A stretch of DNA of 64,000 bases from the NCBI RefSeq assembly GCF_037325665.1, contig NC_090261.1:26226413-26290412 (forward strand), read 5' to 3'. Source of the stretch: Littorina saxatilis. Its lineage: Eukaryota; Mollusca; Gastropoda; Littorinimorpha; Littorinidae. Of the stretch, positions 23,401-37,700 are shown piece by piece. The notes under the pieces were generated by a model. It ran no database searches and had not been told where the DNA came from. It worked only from the letters and a program-made list of their open reading frames with translations. How positions within the stretch are numbered: the first letter of the stretch is position 1; each line of letters opens with the position of its first letter. A program made the position numbers and the translations under genes.

Positions 23401-26400
23401 TCTATCAAACAAACTTGATGCAAGCCTGACTCCAGAAAGAAGACAGAAAACCACTAATACTAAATGATTTACATAAAGTTTAAACATATAACAGATTTTC
23501 ACAACAAAGTTCCTTGCCTGAGGCTGTCTATATGTTTGCATGCAGATGTCCTTGATCAGAACGCCATTTTCACCTAAACCGGCCGGCGAAATGTTTTTTT
23601 TCACATTTCAAGGTCTCCATACACTAACAAAAGTCACATGTTTTGAAAGTGTATTTATGTGTGTACAAGATAAAAACAGATAAGTACTTCTTTATCATTT
23701 TTTTAATGGCAGAAATAAACTTATACTATCGATACCCCCTAATTTAGAAAACGGCAAGAAGAGCCAAGATACCTGTTTCATTAACAAGGAACACTTTTTT
23801 GTTCATAAAAAGACACTCACTCATTTTGATATAAAATAATAATCAATTGCATACATATATGAATACAGAATGTTAAACAAATCTACTTTTATTTTAAGTG
23901 GAAAAAACACACAACAAAAAACACGCACATAAGTGACGCACACAAACTGAAGGCTTACCACCAAAGACTGTGGGTACCCTAACTACTCTCCTCACATAGG
24001 GAGGGGGGGGGATAGAAAGATCCCTAAACAAAGCCTGCCTCAACACGGCTTTAGTAGGTAGCCGTGCCTGCTTGGTCATCCAATTATGCCGTCGAAAAAC
24101 AGAAACAAAGAAGAACAAGTCGCGTAAGGCGAAAATACAAAATTTAGTCAAGCTGTCGAACTCACAGAATGAAACTGAACGCAATGCAATTTTTCAGCAA
24201 GACCGTATACTCGTAGCATCGTCAGTCCACCGCTCGTGGCAAAGGCAGTGGAATTGACAAGAAGAGCGGGGTAGTAGTTGCGCTGAGAAGGATAGCACGC
24301 TTTTCTGTACCTCTCTTCGTTTTAACTTTCTGAGCGTGTTTTTAATCCAAACATATCATATCTATATGTTTTTGGAATCAGGAACCGACAAGGAATAAGA
24401 TGAAAGTGTTTTTAAATTGATTTCGAAAATTTAAAGGCACAGTAAGCCTCCCGTAAACCATCACAGAGCTCCCCGAGCGTCTACATACAGTACAAGCATA
24501 CTTCCATTTGAACGCTCACCGAACGGGAACATCCTGGCTGCTTTCTGTCGAGCGTGAGAAATTTTCAAAGAATTTATTTTCGTGGACTTCTCCTTAACAA
24601 CAATTGCGCCTCGTTTTGGTGCTGGCCAGGACGGCTGTTATGAATATGATACCGGAAATCACGCCCGGACAGTAAGCCTCCCGTAAACCATCACAGATAC
24701 TGTCAGGCTTTTACACACAGTACAAACACCCTTCCATTTGAACGCTCACCAAACGGGAACATCCTAGGTGCCCTACGTAAAGAGCGAGCAATTTTTAAAG
24801 AATTAATTTTGCAGATTGTCTCGAACACTTTTTGGACCCATTCTGAACTCAGGTCAAAAATGAGTTACTTCCCTTCTATCGATGTAAACTGTCGATATCC
24901 GTGGATCGATGATTATCAGAATGTTTTTGGACCGTGGTGCGTTTTTGCGCTAGACCTAACTTTTAAAATCTAAATAATAAATTGACAGCTTGTTACAAAA
25001 TTCTTTAATCATAAAAGAATTTGTTTTTCATCAAGACAAGATCAGAAAAGCCCGGAAGCAGGGTCACGCAAGGGTCGTCGCAGACGACGGTTTACAGTGC
25101 ATATCGCCGTTCCTCTCAACAGTCAAAAGTCATCGCTAGAGTTCTTGTGAACCACAGCCGTTTGTTTCGTGCATAAAAACGTGCTATTGTAGATAAGCTC
25201 ACATCGAGTCACATTCAAATGACTAACTGACGACTACATTGTGAAAAAGGGAAACTGGATGACACGAGTTCACGATGGCTCAGGGGTAAGATAAACCACG
25301 CAAAAATAAATTCTTTGAAAATTGTTCGTTCTTTACGGAGGGCACCTAGGATGTTCTCAATCGGTGAGTGTTTAAATGAAAGGGTGTTTGTACTGTGTGT
25401 AAAAGCCTGACCGTATCTGTGATGGTTTACGGGAGGCTTACTGTGCCTTTAATTTTGATCATAATGTTTATATTTTTAATTTTTAGAGCTTGTTTTTAAT
25501 CCAAATATAACATATTTATATGTTTTTGGAATCAGAAAATGATGAAGAATAAGATGAACGTAAATTTGGATCGTTTTATAAATTATTATTTTTTTTTACA
25601 ATTTTCAGATTTTTAATGACCAAAGTCATTAATTAATTTTTAAGCCACCAAGCTGAAATGCAATACCGAAGTCCGGCCTTTGTCGATGATTGCTTGGCCA
25701 AAATTTCAATCAATTTGATTGAAAAATGAGGGTGTGACAGTGCCGCCTCAACTTTTACAAAAAGCCGGATATGACGTCATCAAAGGTATGTATCAAAAAA
25801 AAGAAAAAAAACGTCCGGGGATATCATTCCCAGAAACACTCATGTAAAATTTCATAAAGATCGGTCTAGTGGTTTGGTCTGAATCGCTCTACACACACAC
25901 GCACACACACACATACACCACACCCTTGTCTCGATTCCCCCCTCAACGTTAAAACTTTAGAAGACACTTGCAAGGCAAATTTTCGCGCCGCGGTGCCGAT
26001 GACGCAAATAACTCTCGCGACAAAACGATTGGTCCGTAAAGTCGCGTCATCAACCGGTTCATGAATGGCCCGTGTATGAATGGCATTCCTTCTGTTGTGA
26101 TGACGTGCGCACCTCGTCATTGATGTGACTTGGAAAATCGGTCGGATTTAGGTACCCCCAAGATCTTATGTCGAAATTAGATACCTTTACCCTACCGATC
26201 CAGAACTGCAAAGGAAACGTTAATCAAACTTCTATAATCATTGAAAAAGCAAAAAATCTGATCGAGCATGAAGAGGTAGCGATCGTGTGGTAGCGATCGT
26301 TGGCTGACAGACGGCATATTACTCGACAAAAAGGCAACAAAAACAATAAAATCTCACCTGAAAAAATAATCACAAATCACGCCTTCGGCCTCAACTGTGA

Positions 26401-29400
26401 AAAGTGTGTAATATGTCACATACGGCATAGGATTGCCCGAACATGACAACGAAAGTGAAAGTAGCGATCGTTGGAAACCCCTGACAGACGACGGTCGGAC
26501 ATTCCAAGAAATGGACACGGCGCGGAATTTCGCGAAATTTCGGTCATTGTAAATGCTTTCCTATGAAGTACAGACTATAAAGGTGTGTTTTCAATGTCAA
26601 AATAAAATCATGTTATCATTTCTTGTGGTAAAATAAGCTTACTTGGTTTATCTGTGAAGACTTAGTTTTTCGGACAGACAGCTTCCAGTTCTCGATTCGA
26701 TTTTTTGTGTGCAAAATATGTAATGCAAAATTCATATTTGTGCTTTTGTTTTTGTTTGTATGGTTAGATATTGCAGCTCTGCTATCAAATATGACCATTC
26801 AGTGTGAATTGAGTGCCTTTTCGTTTCAGTTTTCACATCAATGGTTGGCTTCTGTCATGCAGAAGGAAATGGCGTCTGTCAGGATTCACACGATCGCTAC
26901 CAAACACATGTGCATAAAATGCCAACAAAACAACTCAAACGATTTTTTTTTTCAGAATTGTATTCAAAATGACACATTTGTGCATTGCATATAAAAAAAA
27001 ACACTGAGAAAATTGGTTCAGCAAGTTAGAAATCAGAGCACATTGTGCAGTCAATAGAATGTCTCAATACCGTGAAACCTGCCTGCAGTTTTGTTGCAAT
27101 TTAAAACTGGGGAAACCGCACTCTGGGATCTTTGACAATTGGCTGTAATGAAGTGCAGTGCATTCTTCTTGTAGTTGCAAAAGCCTGGGATTTCCTGTTT
27201 GGTCTATAATCAGTTAAGATTAAGGAAACTTTGTTGTCATAATATTTCCCCAATTGTCCTGACTCGTACGTTTGCCTGCAAAGCTTCTATTTTTGTGAAA
27301 AAACGCATACAACAATAATTATGATAAACGGTGAAGAGAATGATGCCTTTAAACCGTTGCTTCATGACGTATAACCTGTACTATGATAAAGGTAGGTGCA
27401 GGTTTTTCATAAAGGGAACAAGTTATTCAACTGGTTATTTATTGATCATTTGGGCTATATTTAAATTTCACGTTTCATGTGAGCTGCAAATTAGCATTCA
27501 AAGATGATATTAATGCATCTTCCTAGGACACTAACCATCAAGTACAATGTATAACACTCTTGCTTTTATCCTAGTTTGGGACAACATGTGTATGATGTGA
27601 TCTGTACATCATATAAGTCTGCACATTTTTCCTTAACTGACTCTGATAAGTTTGTATCTTCTTCTTCTTGTTGTTTGTCGATAATATTAGTTTGTGTGAT
27701 ACTTAGGTGTTTAACATCTTGGATTGTTGATTGACAGTTCTTGTGGAACTTGCATTCATTTAGATAAATTGAACGGCTGAACTTCAATGGTAAAAAATAT
27801 AACTTTCTATTTTCAATCAGTTGTCTCTGATACATCTTACTACCGGTAATCTCTTTTGTCTTCAAACCCAAGGTCTAGTTTCTGGTTTACTTTAAAATGT
27901 TTTTTCTTTTTTCTTATTAGGCATAAGCAAGTCCTACAGACTAACTCTGGTCTCCTTTTGCTGACACATTGTTTCTTTCAACTGCCTTCCTCAGGCTGAA
28001 ACCTAGTTCGTCCTCACCATCCTATTCCTGTTCATCCAATCACTTGTATACTTCACAAGAGCGGTCTCTTTTTGTGATGTCAGTGATGTGCATATTTTGG
28101 TGAAGGCAGCCAGTATATCGCAAGCGTTATTCTGGGACAACTTCTTCACATGAATTCTGCCTTCCGTACACATGTTGGTGATAAATATTTACGCCTGTCG
28201 GGCGGAACATGCTTGTGTCACCTGTAACATTATGTAGCTTTTTGGATATATTTCAGGATATTCTGCTGGTATAAAGGGTTTTGTAACCAAGAGACACTCT
28301 TTGTTTGTCAGATGACTTAAAAGAGAAGCTACAATTTTTTTTGCATAAAATCTGAGAAATCAGGATCTTAAAAGGGGAGGGAGTCTTAAATTGGGGGGGG
28401 GGGGGGGGGGTCCGCCCTGCACTTTTGCATTTAACCACAGTGGATATTGACTGTATTTTACTGATGTTCAGGATCAGAGTATGTTTGAAGTGAGGGATTT
28501 AAATGTTTACCCGTGTTCAGCTCTGACTCCCTGCCTCTCCCCCTCAACCCCCCTGCCCCCCCCCCCCCTTAACCAACCCAGCATCTTCTGCCACCCCCTC
28601 TTTCCCTAACCCATCTTTCTCCCTCACTCCTCTCTTCCGGCTTTTGTGTGGTCCCTTGGTTTGAGCTGAAGTATGACTTCATTAGTAGAACTACAGAAAG
28701 TGGGACCTTTGGATTTATGGTACATTTAGTGTACATGTAGTAACTGCTTGACAAATCAGACTGTCCTTGATTTAGTGGGAATTTATAGCCTTTCTTTTTT
28801 TTGTGTAGTTTTAGTAACAAATGACTGCTAGTAAGTAAGTTACAAAACAGAAGTAATGAAAACTGCACTCACCTTATTTATGTGCTGAAGAAAACCTTTG
28901 GGTAAAAACATTTAAATGTAAATGTATTTGTATATGTTTAGCCAACTGTAAGGGTGAGCCCAGTTTTCATTGTTTCTGCTTGTTAAGATTATTTTAAAAC
29001 CATTTAAATGTTCAAGATAAAAATCATGCATCATGAGGCTGAATAATGACTTGCCCTAATTGTGATGGTATGATTATGCATTATGGATATGCTTTTCAGG
29101 TGGTCAGTGCATTGGTTAGACATTAGCTGATGTTCCTGTCTTTATCTATAGAGTTTAACAACATATTATGATGCCTGCTTTGGTGATGGTGCATGTTCAG
29201 TCCAAATGCCATGATGCTGGCAGCAGCTAGTTTATAAACTGGAAATGTGTGTTATATAATAAAAGAGTGTAAGTTACTCTGCATAGAACTTTCTTTAGGT
29301 CTCTCTATGACTTGTGAACTTTTTTGTTGTTGACATTTATTTATTTTGCAAATGTTTTTAAAGAGGCAATAACTTCTTCTTCGTCTGCACAATTTGAGTC

Positions 29401-31655
29401 CAATGTTTTTTTGTTTGAAGCTCAGAGTGAAATGTACAATGTTGAGAAGGTTGTCGGTCTTTTACTACAGGAAAAATAAAAGCTGCTATTTGAAGGCAGA
29501 AGAAATTAAATATGTTTTATGCATAACGTAGAGAAGTTAGAACCGGTCTTTAGCATTGTGAGTGTTGTTTCAGGTGGACTTCTCTGTTTTATGGAGACCA
29601 TGACAAACGGTCGCTCGGTTCTCAGGAATCACTGGATACCACCGTCCATTCACAAGACAGAGTAAGTCAGGCTGATGTTACTATTTATTTTGTGAACTTG
29701 AAAGATTAACATTGTCATGGCTGTGTACATTTTCCTTGCAAGCACACATGTAATTATTCAAGCATTGCACAGGGCACGACAACAAAACATACCGAAGTTC
29801 TTACCACTTGAGTGCACATGGGCATACATGAAAGCCTGTATACATGCACATGTATATATCTCACTGGCTATAGAAAAAGAGCGCAAAGATGAAGAAACAT
29901 ATTAAAAAAAACATAACAAATTCAGAGTGAACTGCAGTTATTTTTCCTTTGCTAGTGAAGTCCATGACACCTTGAAAATGCATGTACATGACTGTAAGTT
30001 GTAACACACATTTCCTCCTCTCTCCACAGGGTATATTCAGATGGGTCATAGCCTTCGTAAAACTAAAGTGAGTTGCCAGGCTTTTTATTTTAGATCAGTT
30101 TTGTGTGCATTTTTATTTTTTTTTAATTTAATTTAATTTAATTTAATTTTTGTAGTTTTTATCCGAAAAAGAAATGTGTTCAGGCACGTGTTTTTGAGGC
30201 TGTTGTATTTATCATCTTAACGGTTTTCTTTAAAACAAATAGGTATGAGCTGCATTGTAGTATTCTAATTTCTCTTATGTGTATCGACTGAAAGCTGGAT
30301 ATCTGTGTTCAATTTTTACATTTAGTCAAGTTTTGACTAAATGTTTTAACATAGAGGGGGAATCGAGACGAGGGTTGTGGTGTATGTGTGTGTGTCTGTC
30401 TGTGCGTGTGTGTGTGTAGAGCGATTCAGACCAAACTACTGGACCGATCTTTATGAAATTTGACATGAGAGTTCCTGGGAATGATATCCCCGGACGTTTT
30501 TTTCATTTTTTCGATAAATACCTTTGATGACGTCATATCCGGCTTTTTGTAAAAGTTGAGGCGGCACTGTCACACCCTCATTTTTCAATCAAATTGATTG
30601 AAATTTTTGTAAAGCAATCTTCGACGAAGGCCGGACTTTGGTATTGCATTTCAGCTTGGTGGCTTAAAAATTAATTAATGACTTTGGTCATTAAAAATCT
30701 GAAAATTGTAATAATTTTTTTTTTTATATATAAAACGATCCAAATTTACGTTCATCTTATTCTACATCATTTCCTGATTCCAAAAACATATAAATATGTT
30801 ATATTTGGATTAAAAACAAGCTCTGAAAATTAAAAATATAAAAATTATGATCAAAATTAAATTTCCGAAATTGATTTAAAAACAATTTCATCTTATTCCT
30901 TGTCGGTTCCTGATTCCAAAAACATATAGATATGATATGTTTGGATTAAAAACACGCTCAGAAAGTTAAAAACGAAGAGAGGTACAGAAAAGCGTGCTAT
31001 GCAGCACAGCGAAACCACTACCGCGCTGAACAGGCTCGTCAGTTTCACTCCGTTTTGCACAAGCGGCGGACTACGGTCATTGTGAAAAAATGCAGTGCGT
31101 TCAGTTTCATTCTGTGAGTTCCACAGCTTGACTAAATGTAGTAATTTCGCCTTACGCGACTTGGTTTGTATTATTAAACCTTTTGCTCGGGATGATCGAG
31201 GGGTGTCAGGAATTTTTCATAAAGTGTGGATAAACTTACGTGTGACTGTGCAGGAAATTGAAGAATGTGATACCTTTGTATGAATGTCTCTGATTCACTC
31301 ATTAAAACCCCACTGGTAAAACTTCGAACGAGATTGAAAAAAAACTGTTTTCTCTCTGTGTCTTCAGGGACATAGACATTTTGCACAAGTGTGGTCGTGA
31401 TGCCGTGCAGTACCTGTCCTTTCAGCGTTATCTTCTTGTTTATGTCTCCATCATCACTGTCATCTCCATTGCCGTTGTTCTGCCAGTCAACTTCCAGGGA
31501 AATCTGTGTATGTAGAACTTCTTGAACAGTGGTGTGTGTGTGTGTCTGTGTGTCTGTGCGTGTGTTTGTGTGTGTATGTGTGTGTATGTGTGTGTGTGTG
31601 TGTATGTATGTGAGTGTGTGTGTGTGTGTCTGTCTGTTTTGAAAGATGTGTGTTA

Positions 31656-31736
<81 letters not shown>

Positions 31737-34700
31737 ATGCCTGCATGTGCATGCACACGTGTGTATGTGTGTTCAAAAAAGAGAGATTTCATGTTAGAAA
31801 TGTTATCAGTCTCATAATGTGCTTTATTTTCTTTCCTTTCAGTGGGGAATGCTACAGAGTTTGGTCACACTACTATTGGAAACCTGGACTCTGAGTAAGT
31901 TACATCTTTATGCCCTTTGTTTTTTTAGCATTGCTGAATATTCTTCTTTGTGGTCCCTGTTAGTTTACTGCCCTGTACAGAAAGCACACTGAAACAGCCA
32001 CACTATTCAGCAATTATTATTATTATTATTATTGTGATCATTTTTATGCGCCTAATCTAGATATAGCCCTAGGCGCTTACATATTAATTTCTGCCGTTTG
32101 AAATGGAATTTTTTTACAGACAGACAGACAAACAGACATTTTTTACACACAATATATAACGCATTCACATCGGCCAGTAAAGCTCAGTAGCCTATTAGGC
32201 GAGCATTCACCTTTCACGGCCTTTATTCCAAGTCAAACGGGTATTTGGTGGACATTTTTATCTATGCCTATACAATTTTGCCAGGAAAGACCCTTTTGTC
32301 AATCGTGGGATCTTTAACGTGCACACCCCAATGTAGTGTACACGAAGGGACCTCGGTTTCTCGTCTCATCCGAAAGACTTGCACTTGAACCCACCACCTG
32401 GGACAAGGGGGGAGAAAATTGCGAACGCCCTGACCCAGGGTCGAACTCGCAACCTCTCGCTTCCGAGCGCAAGTGCGTTACCACTCGGCCACTCCAACAT
32501 CCCAAAAAAGCAATGACTAACTAAATCTTTCAAAAAGGCAGCTAAGTTCATTAATGTAGGCAAACATATTTTTTATAAAATGTACATATTTCAAAAGCAG
32601 AGGACCTCAATTTTTCATTTTGACAGAGTAACTGATGAAATATTCTGTCGGCCTGGAAGTTGAGAGCTAGAAAAGAGGAAACTTCCAAAGTTCGAACTTC
32701 CCTACTTTCCCTCAATACGTAATCAGCTTGAGTCCACAGTTTGTCCTTTTCTAATTTCTGTTGTTGTGTTTATGTTAATTTCCTGTGAAGGGTAAATAAA
32801 GTGTTGTTGGTTGCATGCAGTTCCCCGTTGCTGTGGGTGCATTCTGTGTTCGCTGTGCTGTACCTGGTGATCATGGTCTTGGTGCTGCATCACTTCCACG
32901 CCAACCTCGACGTGGAGGAGGATGAACAGGTATGTATGGGCAAAAGGGGATAAACTGTTTTTGCTGATCCATCAAGACACACAGACATATAAACAGAGTT
33001 GGAAGGCAGACAGACAAACAGACATGCACACAAAAGATGCACACACAAACATGCATGCACACACACACACAAGCACATACACCCATGCACGCACACACAC
33101 ATGCACACGCACACACATATACACACACAAACAGACATGCACACACAAACATGCATACACACAAGCACACTCATGAGCACACACACTCACACATACACAC
33201 ACACACACTCACAAGCACACACACACACACACAGAGATTTTTTGTGAAAGATCATATGAATATGTCTGTTACTGACAAAACCGGTACAGTTCTTCATTAT
33301 TTTGTTGTTCCTTTTCAGTGCTAGGTATGGAATGTTCGATCTTAGCAGCAATGTTTTGCACTCGCAGCATTTACAAATTTGACCGTGGACTGCCTTCTGC
33401 TTCCTTCATCACTACCCCCCAGGCCCCACCCCTGTCCCACCCCAACCCCCTTCTTCCATATCTTAAAGAAAGAAGAGAAACAATTTCTCTTGAGCGTTTA
33501 TTTACTTTTGTTTGGAGCAAGGACAGAATATAACATGTTTTGATTTTTGTCTCAGGTTTCCAGAACGCTCATGGTCTCCAACATCCCAAAAAACAAGTGC
33601 TTTGGAGAAAACATCCGTCTTCATTTTCAGTAAGTGTCATTTTGTTCATCAAAAGTGCTGCATCTTTACTATAAACACATGCATTTCAGTTTTGTTTTAA
33701 ATTGACAGATGCTCGGTGTCAGATAGTTTCTGCAAGAAATTGGGGGTTGTGCATTGTTTGTTATCTTTTTACAGTGTATTTTGTCTGTTGTATCAAGGGT
33801 CATGCTCATTGCAACATTTTGCATTTTCCAGGTGGAAGATGCATTTTAACCATATCACTGTGCCAAATGGGTTATCAACCTTAGCAAATCATTCAAAGAT
33901 AGCACAACCTCTCAATGCATGCTCACAAATGGGGAATAACTCTGTTCATCAAACGGACCTCATTATTTTCAGCAGCACTGTTTCAATTATTTCGTGTTTG
34001 TTTATAGGGAGGCATACCCCGAGGTGGTGGTGACAGACATCCAGTTTGCTTACAACATCACTGACCTGGTCAACCTGGACAAGAAGAGGTCAGTTATAAT
34101 TTGCAGTGGCCAGCATTTTCTTGGATACTTGAGCATGTCTTATGCATGTATATGTGTTGTGTACTGATGTGCCTATAATGTAAGACCCCTGTACTGTGAG
34201 GACACCTCTCAAATGAAGGACATCTTCCATTGTTTTCTTTTAACTTTACCACAGTTTGCTGCCGTGAAAGAATACTAGTAATTTAGGGAATACTTTCAGG
34301 GTGTCTGTTCACAGGTACCACTATAAGAGAACAGAAAACTGGACGCCTTTCGCTCTCTCTGTTATTTCTCTCCTGTGGAGACTTCCTTCCAGGATAACCT
34401 AACAGTACAGTACTCTTCTTCTTCTTCTTGTCGATCGCTTTTTACTCTCGAATTCCAGCTCATGAGATGAAGCTGGTGGTCTTCTGCAGAGCCTCCACTC
34501 CTTATTTGTGTGCTTTATTTCTCCAACAGGCAAAGGGCTACAGAGGCACGCATGTACACTGAAATGGAGCACCGTAAGTCCGGCAAGCGACCTAACATGT
34601 ATCCATACATGTGCGGCCAACTGTGCTGCTGTGCCTGCTGTGGATGCAAAGAGGTGAGGGTGCTTTTACTTGCATTCAAAACCAATGTAGACAGTGGAAC

Positions 34701-37700
34701 CCCCATATTAAGACCTACAAAAATCTGAGAAAATCAGGTCTTGAAAAGGAGGGAGTATTTAAACAGAGGTAAATTTACAGAGGTTATCAACAGAACATTT
34801 GAAAAAGCAAGGTCTCAGAGAAGAGGAAGTCTTAAATTGGGGGGTCCTAAAAGGGGGGTTCCACTGTATATCAGACTAGATAATGCAGATCAGCATTGAA
34901 AAATCGGTCTCAACGTAGCAAGGTGCAGTAACTCCGGGCTGGCTTTGCACAAGGAACGTTTGTAGTTTAGAAAGAAAAAAGTTGCTTTTTGTATGCAGCT
35001 TTTGTATTGGTTGAGTCCTTGGGCGCCCATTAACCTTGGCAAGGAGGGAAGACAATCAATTTGAAATGAATTCCATAATAGCAGAAGATGTTAATATTTG
35101 TTCAAGCCTTTATGCATGTGTCCAAGAGTTCCTCTATAGTATTAGTAACTATAACCATGGGGGTCTCATCCTTTGATTTTCATGTGAGTAGGAGAGGTAT
35201 AGGTTGATTTTCATGTGAGCAGGAGAGGTATAGGTTGATTTTCATGTGAGCAGGAGAGGTATAGTTTGATTTTCATGTGAGCAGGAGAGGTATAGGTTGA
35301 TTTTCCTGTGAGCAGGAGAGGTATAGGTTGATTTTCATGTGAGCAGGAGAGGTATAGGTTGATTTTCATGTGAGCAGGAGAGGTATAGGTTGATTTTCAT
35401 GTGAGCAGGAGAGGTATAGGTTGATTTTCATGTGAGCAGGAGAGGTATAGGTTGATTTTCATGTGAGCAGGAGAGGTATAGGTTGATTTTCATGTGAGCA
35501 GGAGAGGTATAGGTTGATTTTCATGTGAGCAGGAGAGGTATAGGTTGATTTTCATGTGAGCAGGAGAGGTATAGGTTGATTTTCATGTGAGCTGGAGAGG
35601 TATAGGTTGATTTTCATGTGAGCAGGAGAGGTATAGGTTGATTTTCATGTGAGCAGGAGAGGTATAGGTTGATTTTCATGTGAGCAGGAGAGGTATAGGT
35701 TGATTTTCATGTGAGCAGGAGAGGTATAGTTTGATTTTCATGTGAGCAGGAGAGGTATAGGTTGATTTTCATGTGAGCAGGAGAGGTATAGGTTGATTTT
35801 CATGTAAGCAGGAGGGGTATATGTTGGTTTTCATGAAATGTGATGCTACACTGGAACCCCTCTTTTAAGACCTTCACAAATAGGAGAAAATCACGTCTTA
35901 AAATGGAGGGAGTCTTAAAATGGAGGGAGTCTTAAAATGGAGGTTCATTTACAGAAGCTGTGATTGTGAACAGAAAATCTGAGAAAACAGGGTCCTAAAA
36001 GGGGGGGGGGGGAGTCTTCAATTGGGGGGGGCTTAAAAAAGGGGTTGCACTGTATTGTTTCTTGCACGCTGACAGTTGTGTTGTGTCTATGATTGTGCAG
36101 GTAGATGCTGTCAACTTCTACATGGAGGAGGAAGCAGAGCTGATGAGGTCCTGTGACGACGAGAGGGAGACGGCCTACAGGGACCCCATTGGTATTGCCT
36201 TCCTCACTCTGCAGTCAGAGATGCAGGCACAGAGGTTTGTGTGTGTGTTGGTGTGTGTGTGTGTGTTGTATGTGTTGGTGTGTGTGTGTGTGTTTTGGTG
36301 TGTGTGTGTGTTGGTGTGTGTGTGTGTGTTGTATGTGTTGGTGTGTGTGTTCGTGTATCTGGATCTGTGTATGTGTTTGTATATGTGTGCAGAATGTTTG
36401 TGTGTGTGTGTAAATGAATATCTTTGGTTTGAAGGTAGGCAAATGATGAATATAGATAAACATCAGGGATGTCGTTAGGCGTCGGACATCGGACATATAA
36501 CGATGAAAATCCCCAAATGTCCGATTCACATTGCCGCATGTCGGTCAGATGTCCTATCGTTTTAGCCTGAGCGTGGTCATTGTCCGATATGTACTCCATT
36601 CCTTCGGACAGCGCGATATTCGTTAATTTTCATTTCAAGATACAAATCTTCTAAAAGACCGAACGCTCTCGTGTTCAGCTGACACTGAAGTTGCCAGTGC
36701 CGCGTGCGGATCTTTTCTTTTGTCGGGAATTCCCGAACCGTTTGCGGTATGCGCCGTTTGGGTATAACCGTCTCGGTGCAGCGCACTGATCTAAAAATAG
36801 TGGATTATTTTTAGATCAGTGCATGCTACAGGAGTACGGGAGACAACTCCAACTGACTAAATTTGTCGTCTGCTTTTGTTTTCGATACGAGACGAAGCAC
36901 TGAATTATGCCGCTGAAAAAAACCTAAAGCCTGCAAAAGATCAGCATTAGATCAAACCGATCATTTTGTTTTTCAACTTTTATCCAAATCATGCAGTTTG
37001 TAATCAAAGTAAGAGCTCTGAAGTTGTTCATGTTGGTTTCTTTTTTGTGGTTTCTTTGAAACTAAACAAATACAACATTATACGCACACTGTGTTGATGT
37101 ATTTACTATATTATGTGTGTGTTCTACAGCGTGCGCGCGTGGGTGTGTGTGTGTGTGTGGGCGCATGACTTTGGAACAATTCCATGGAATGTGTTATAAG
37201 CTGTTTGGCGCAAATTCATAATGTCCTATTACACTTTCTGAAAGCGGTCAAATGTCCTATTGATGCTGAAGAACTCAGGACATTTGTCCTATAGGTATGA
37301 ATTTGTAGCAACATCCCTGAAACATCACAGAGGGGTTCCATGTGTATTATCAAGTTGCAAACACAGGTCAGATGAAGACAATTAGTGATCATTTTGCTTG
37401 TGTTTTTGACGTTTTGTGTCAGTAGTTTTACTGTTGTGCAGATTGACATTATGCAGTGGATCAAATGTTATTATGCCAGTGTACCTGTGTCTCGCATACA
37501 AAAAAAGTCAAATGCAACTGTGCCCTTGTTTTTTAGGATCCGTGCCGATTTCCGTGCTAACTGTAAGGGTACCCACAACCCTCAGATGTCCAGCGTGTAT
37601 GGTGAGCTGCATGTGCAGGACTGGCAGGTCCACTTTGCTCCATCGCCCGAAAACATCCATTGGTGAGATGCACATCATCTCTCTCACTTTGTCACCGTCT

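Larger units (their letters stand above)
20794..29573 (+). other. TMEM63 intron 2 (8.8 kb)
   Basis: Largest intron of the gene. Contents are TG tracts (21460-21750), a perfect 114-bp duplication (22003-22230), a TTTTCAGTAC minisatellite (22335-22545), a nested MITE pair (24116-25958), a CpG-rich island with GTAGCGATCGT motifs (25960-26905) and a MITE B fragment (28357-28410). No additional coding exon was recognised. Confidence 0.75.

Noticed and set aside
31522-31817. Long Cys/Val and His/Thr open frames over GT/CA tracts (also at 15673-15981, 33037-33324, 36153-36529, 38318-38645)
   Set aside because: They are produced by dinucleotide repeats and overlap introns of TMEM63.
32440-32505. Second tRNA-like stretch (Ser/Leu-like head)
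   Set aside because: It is joined to a SINE body with an (AAT)n tail, and a headless copy exists at 41653-41976.
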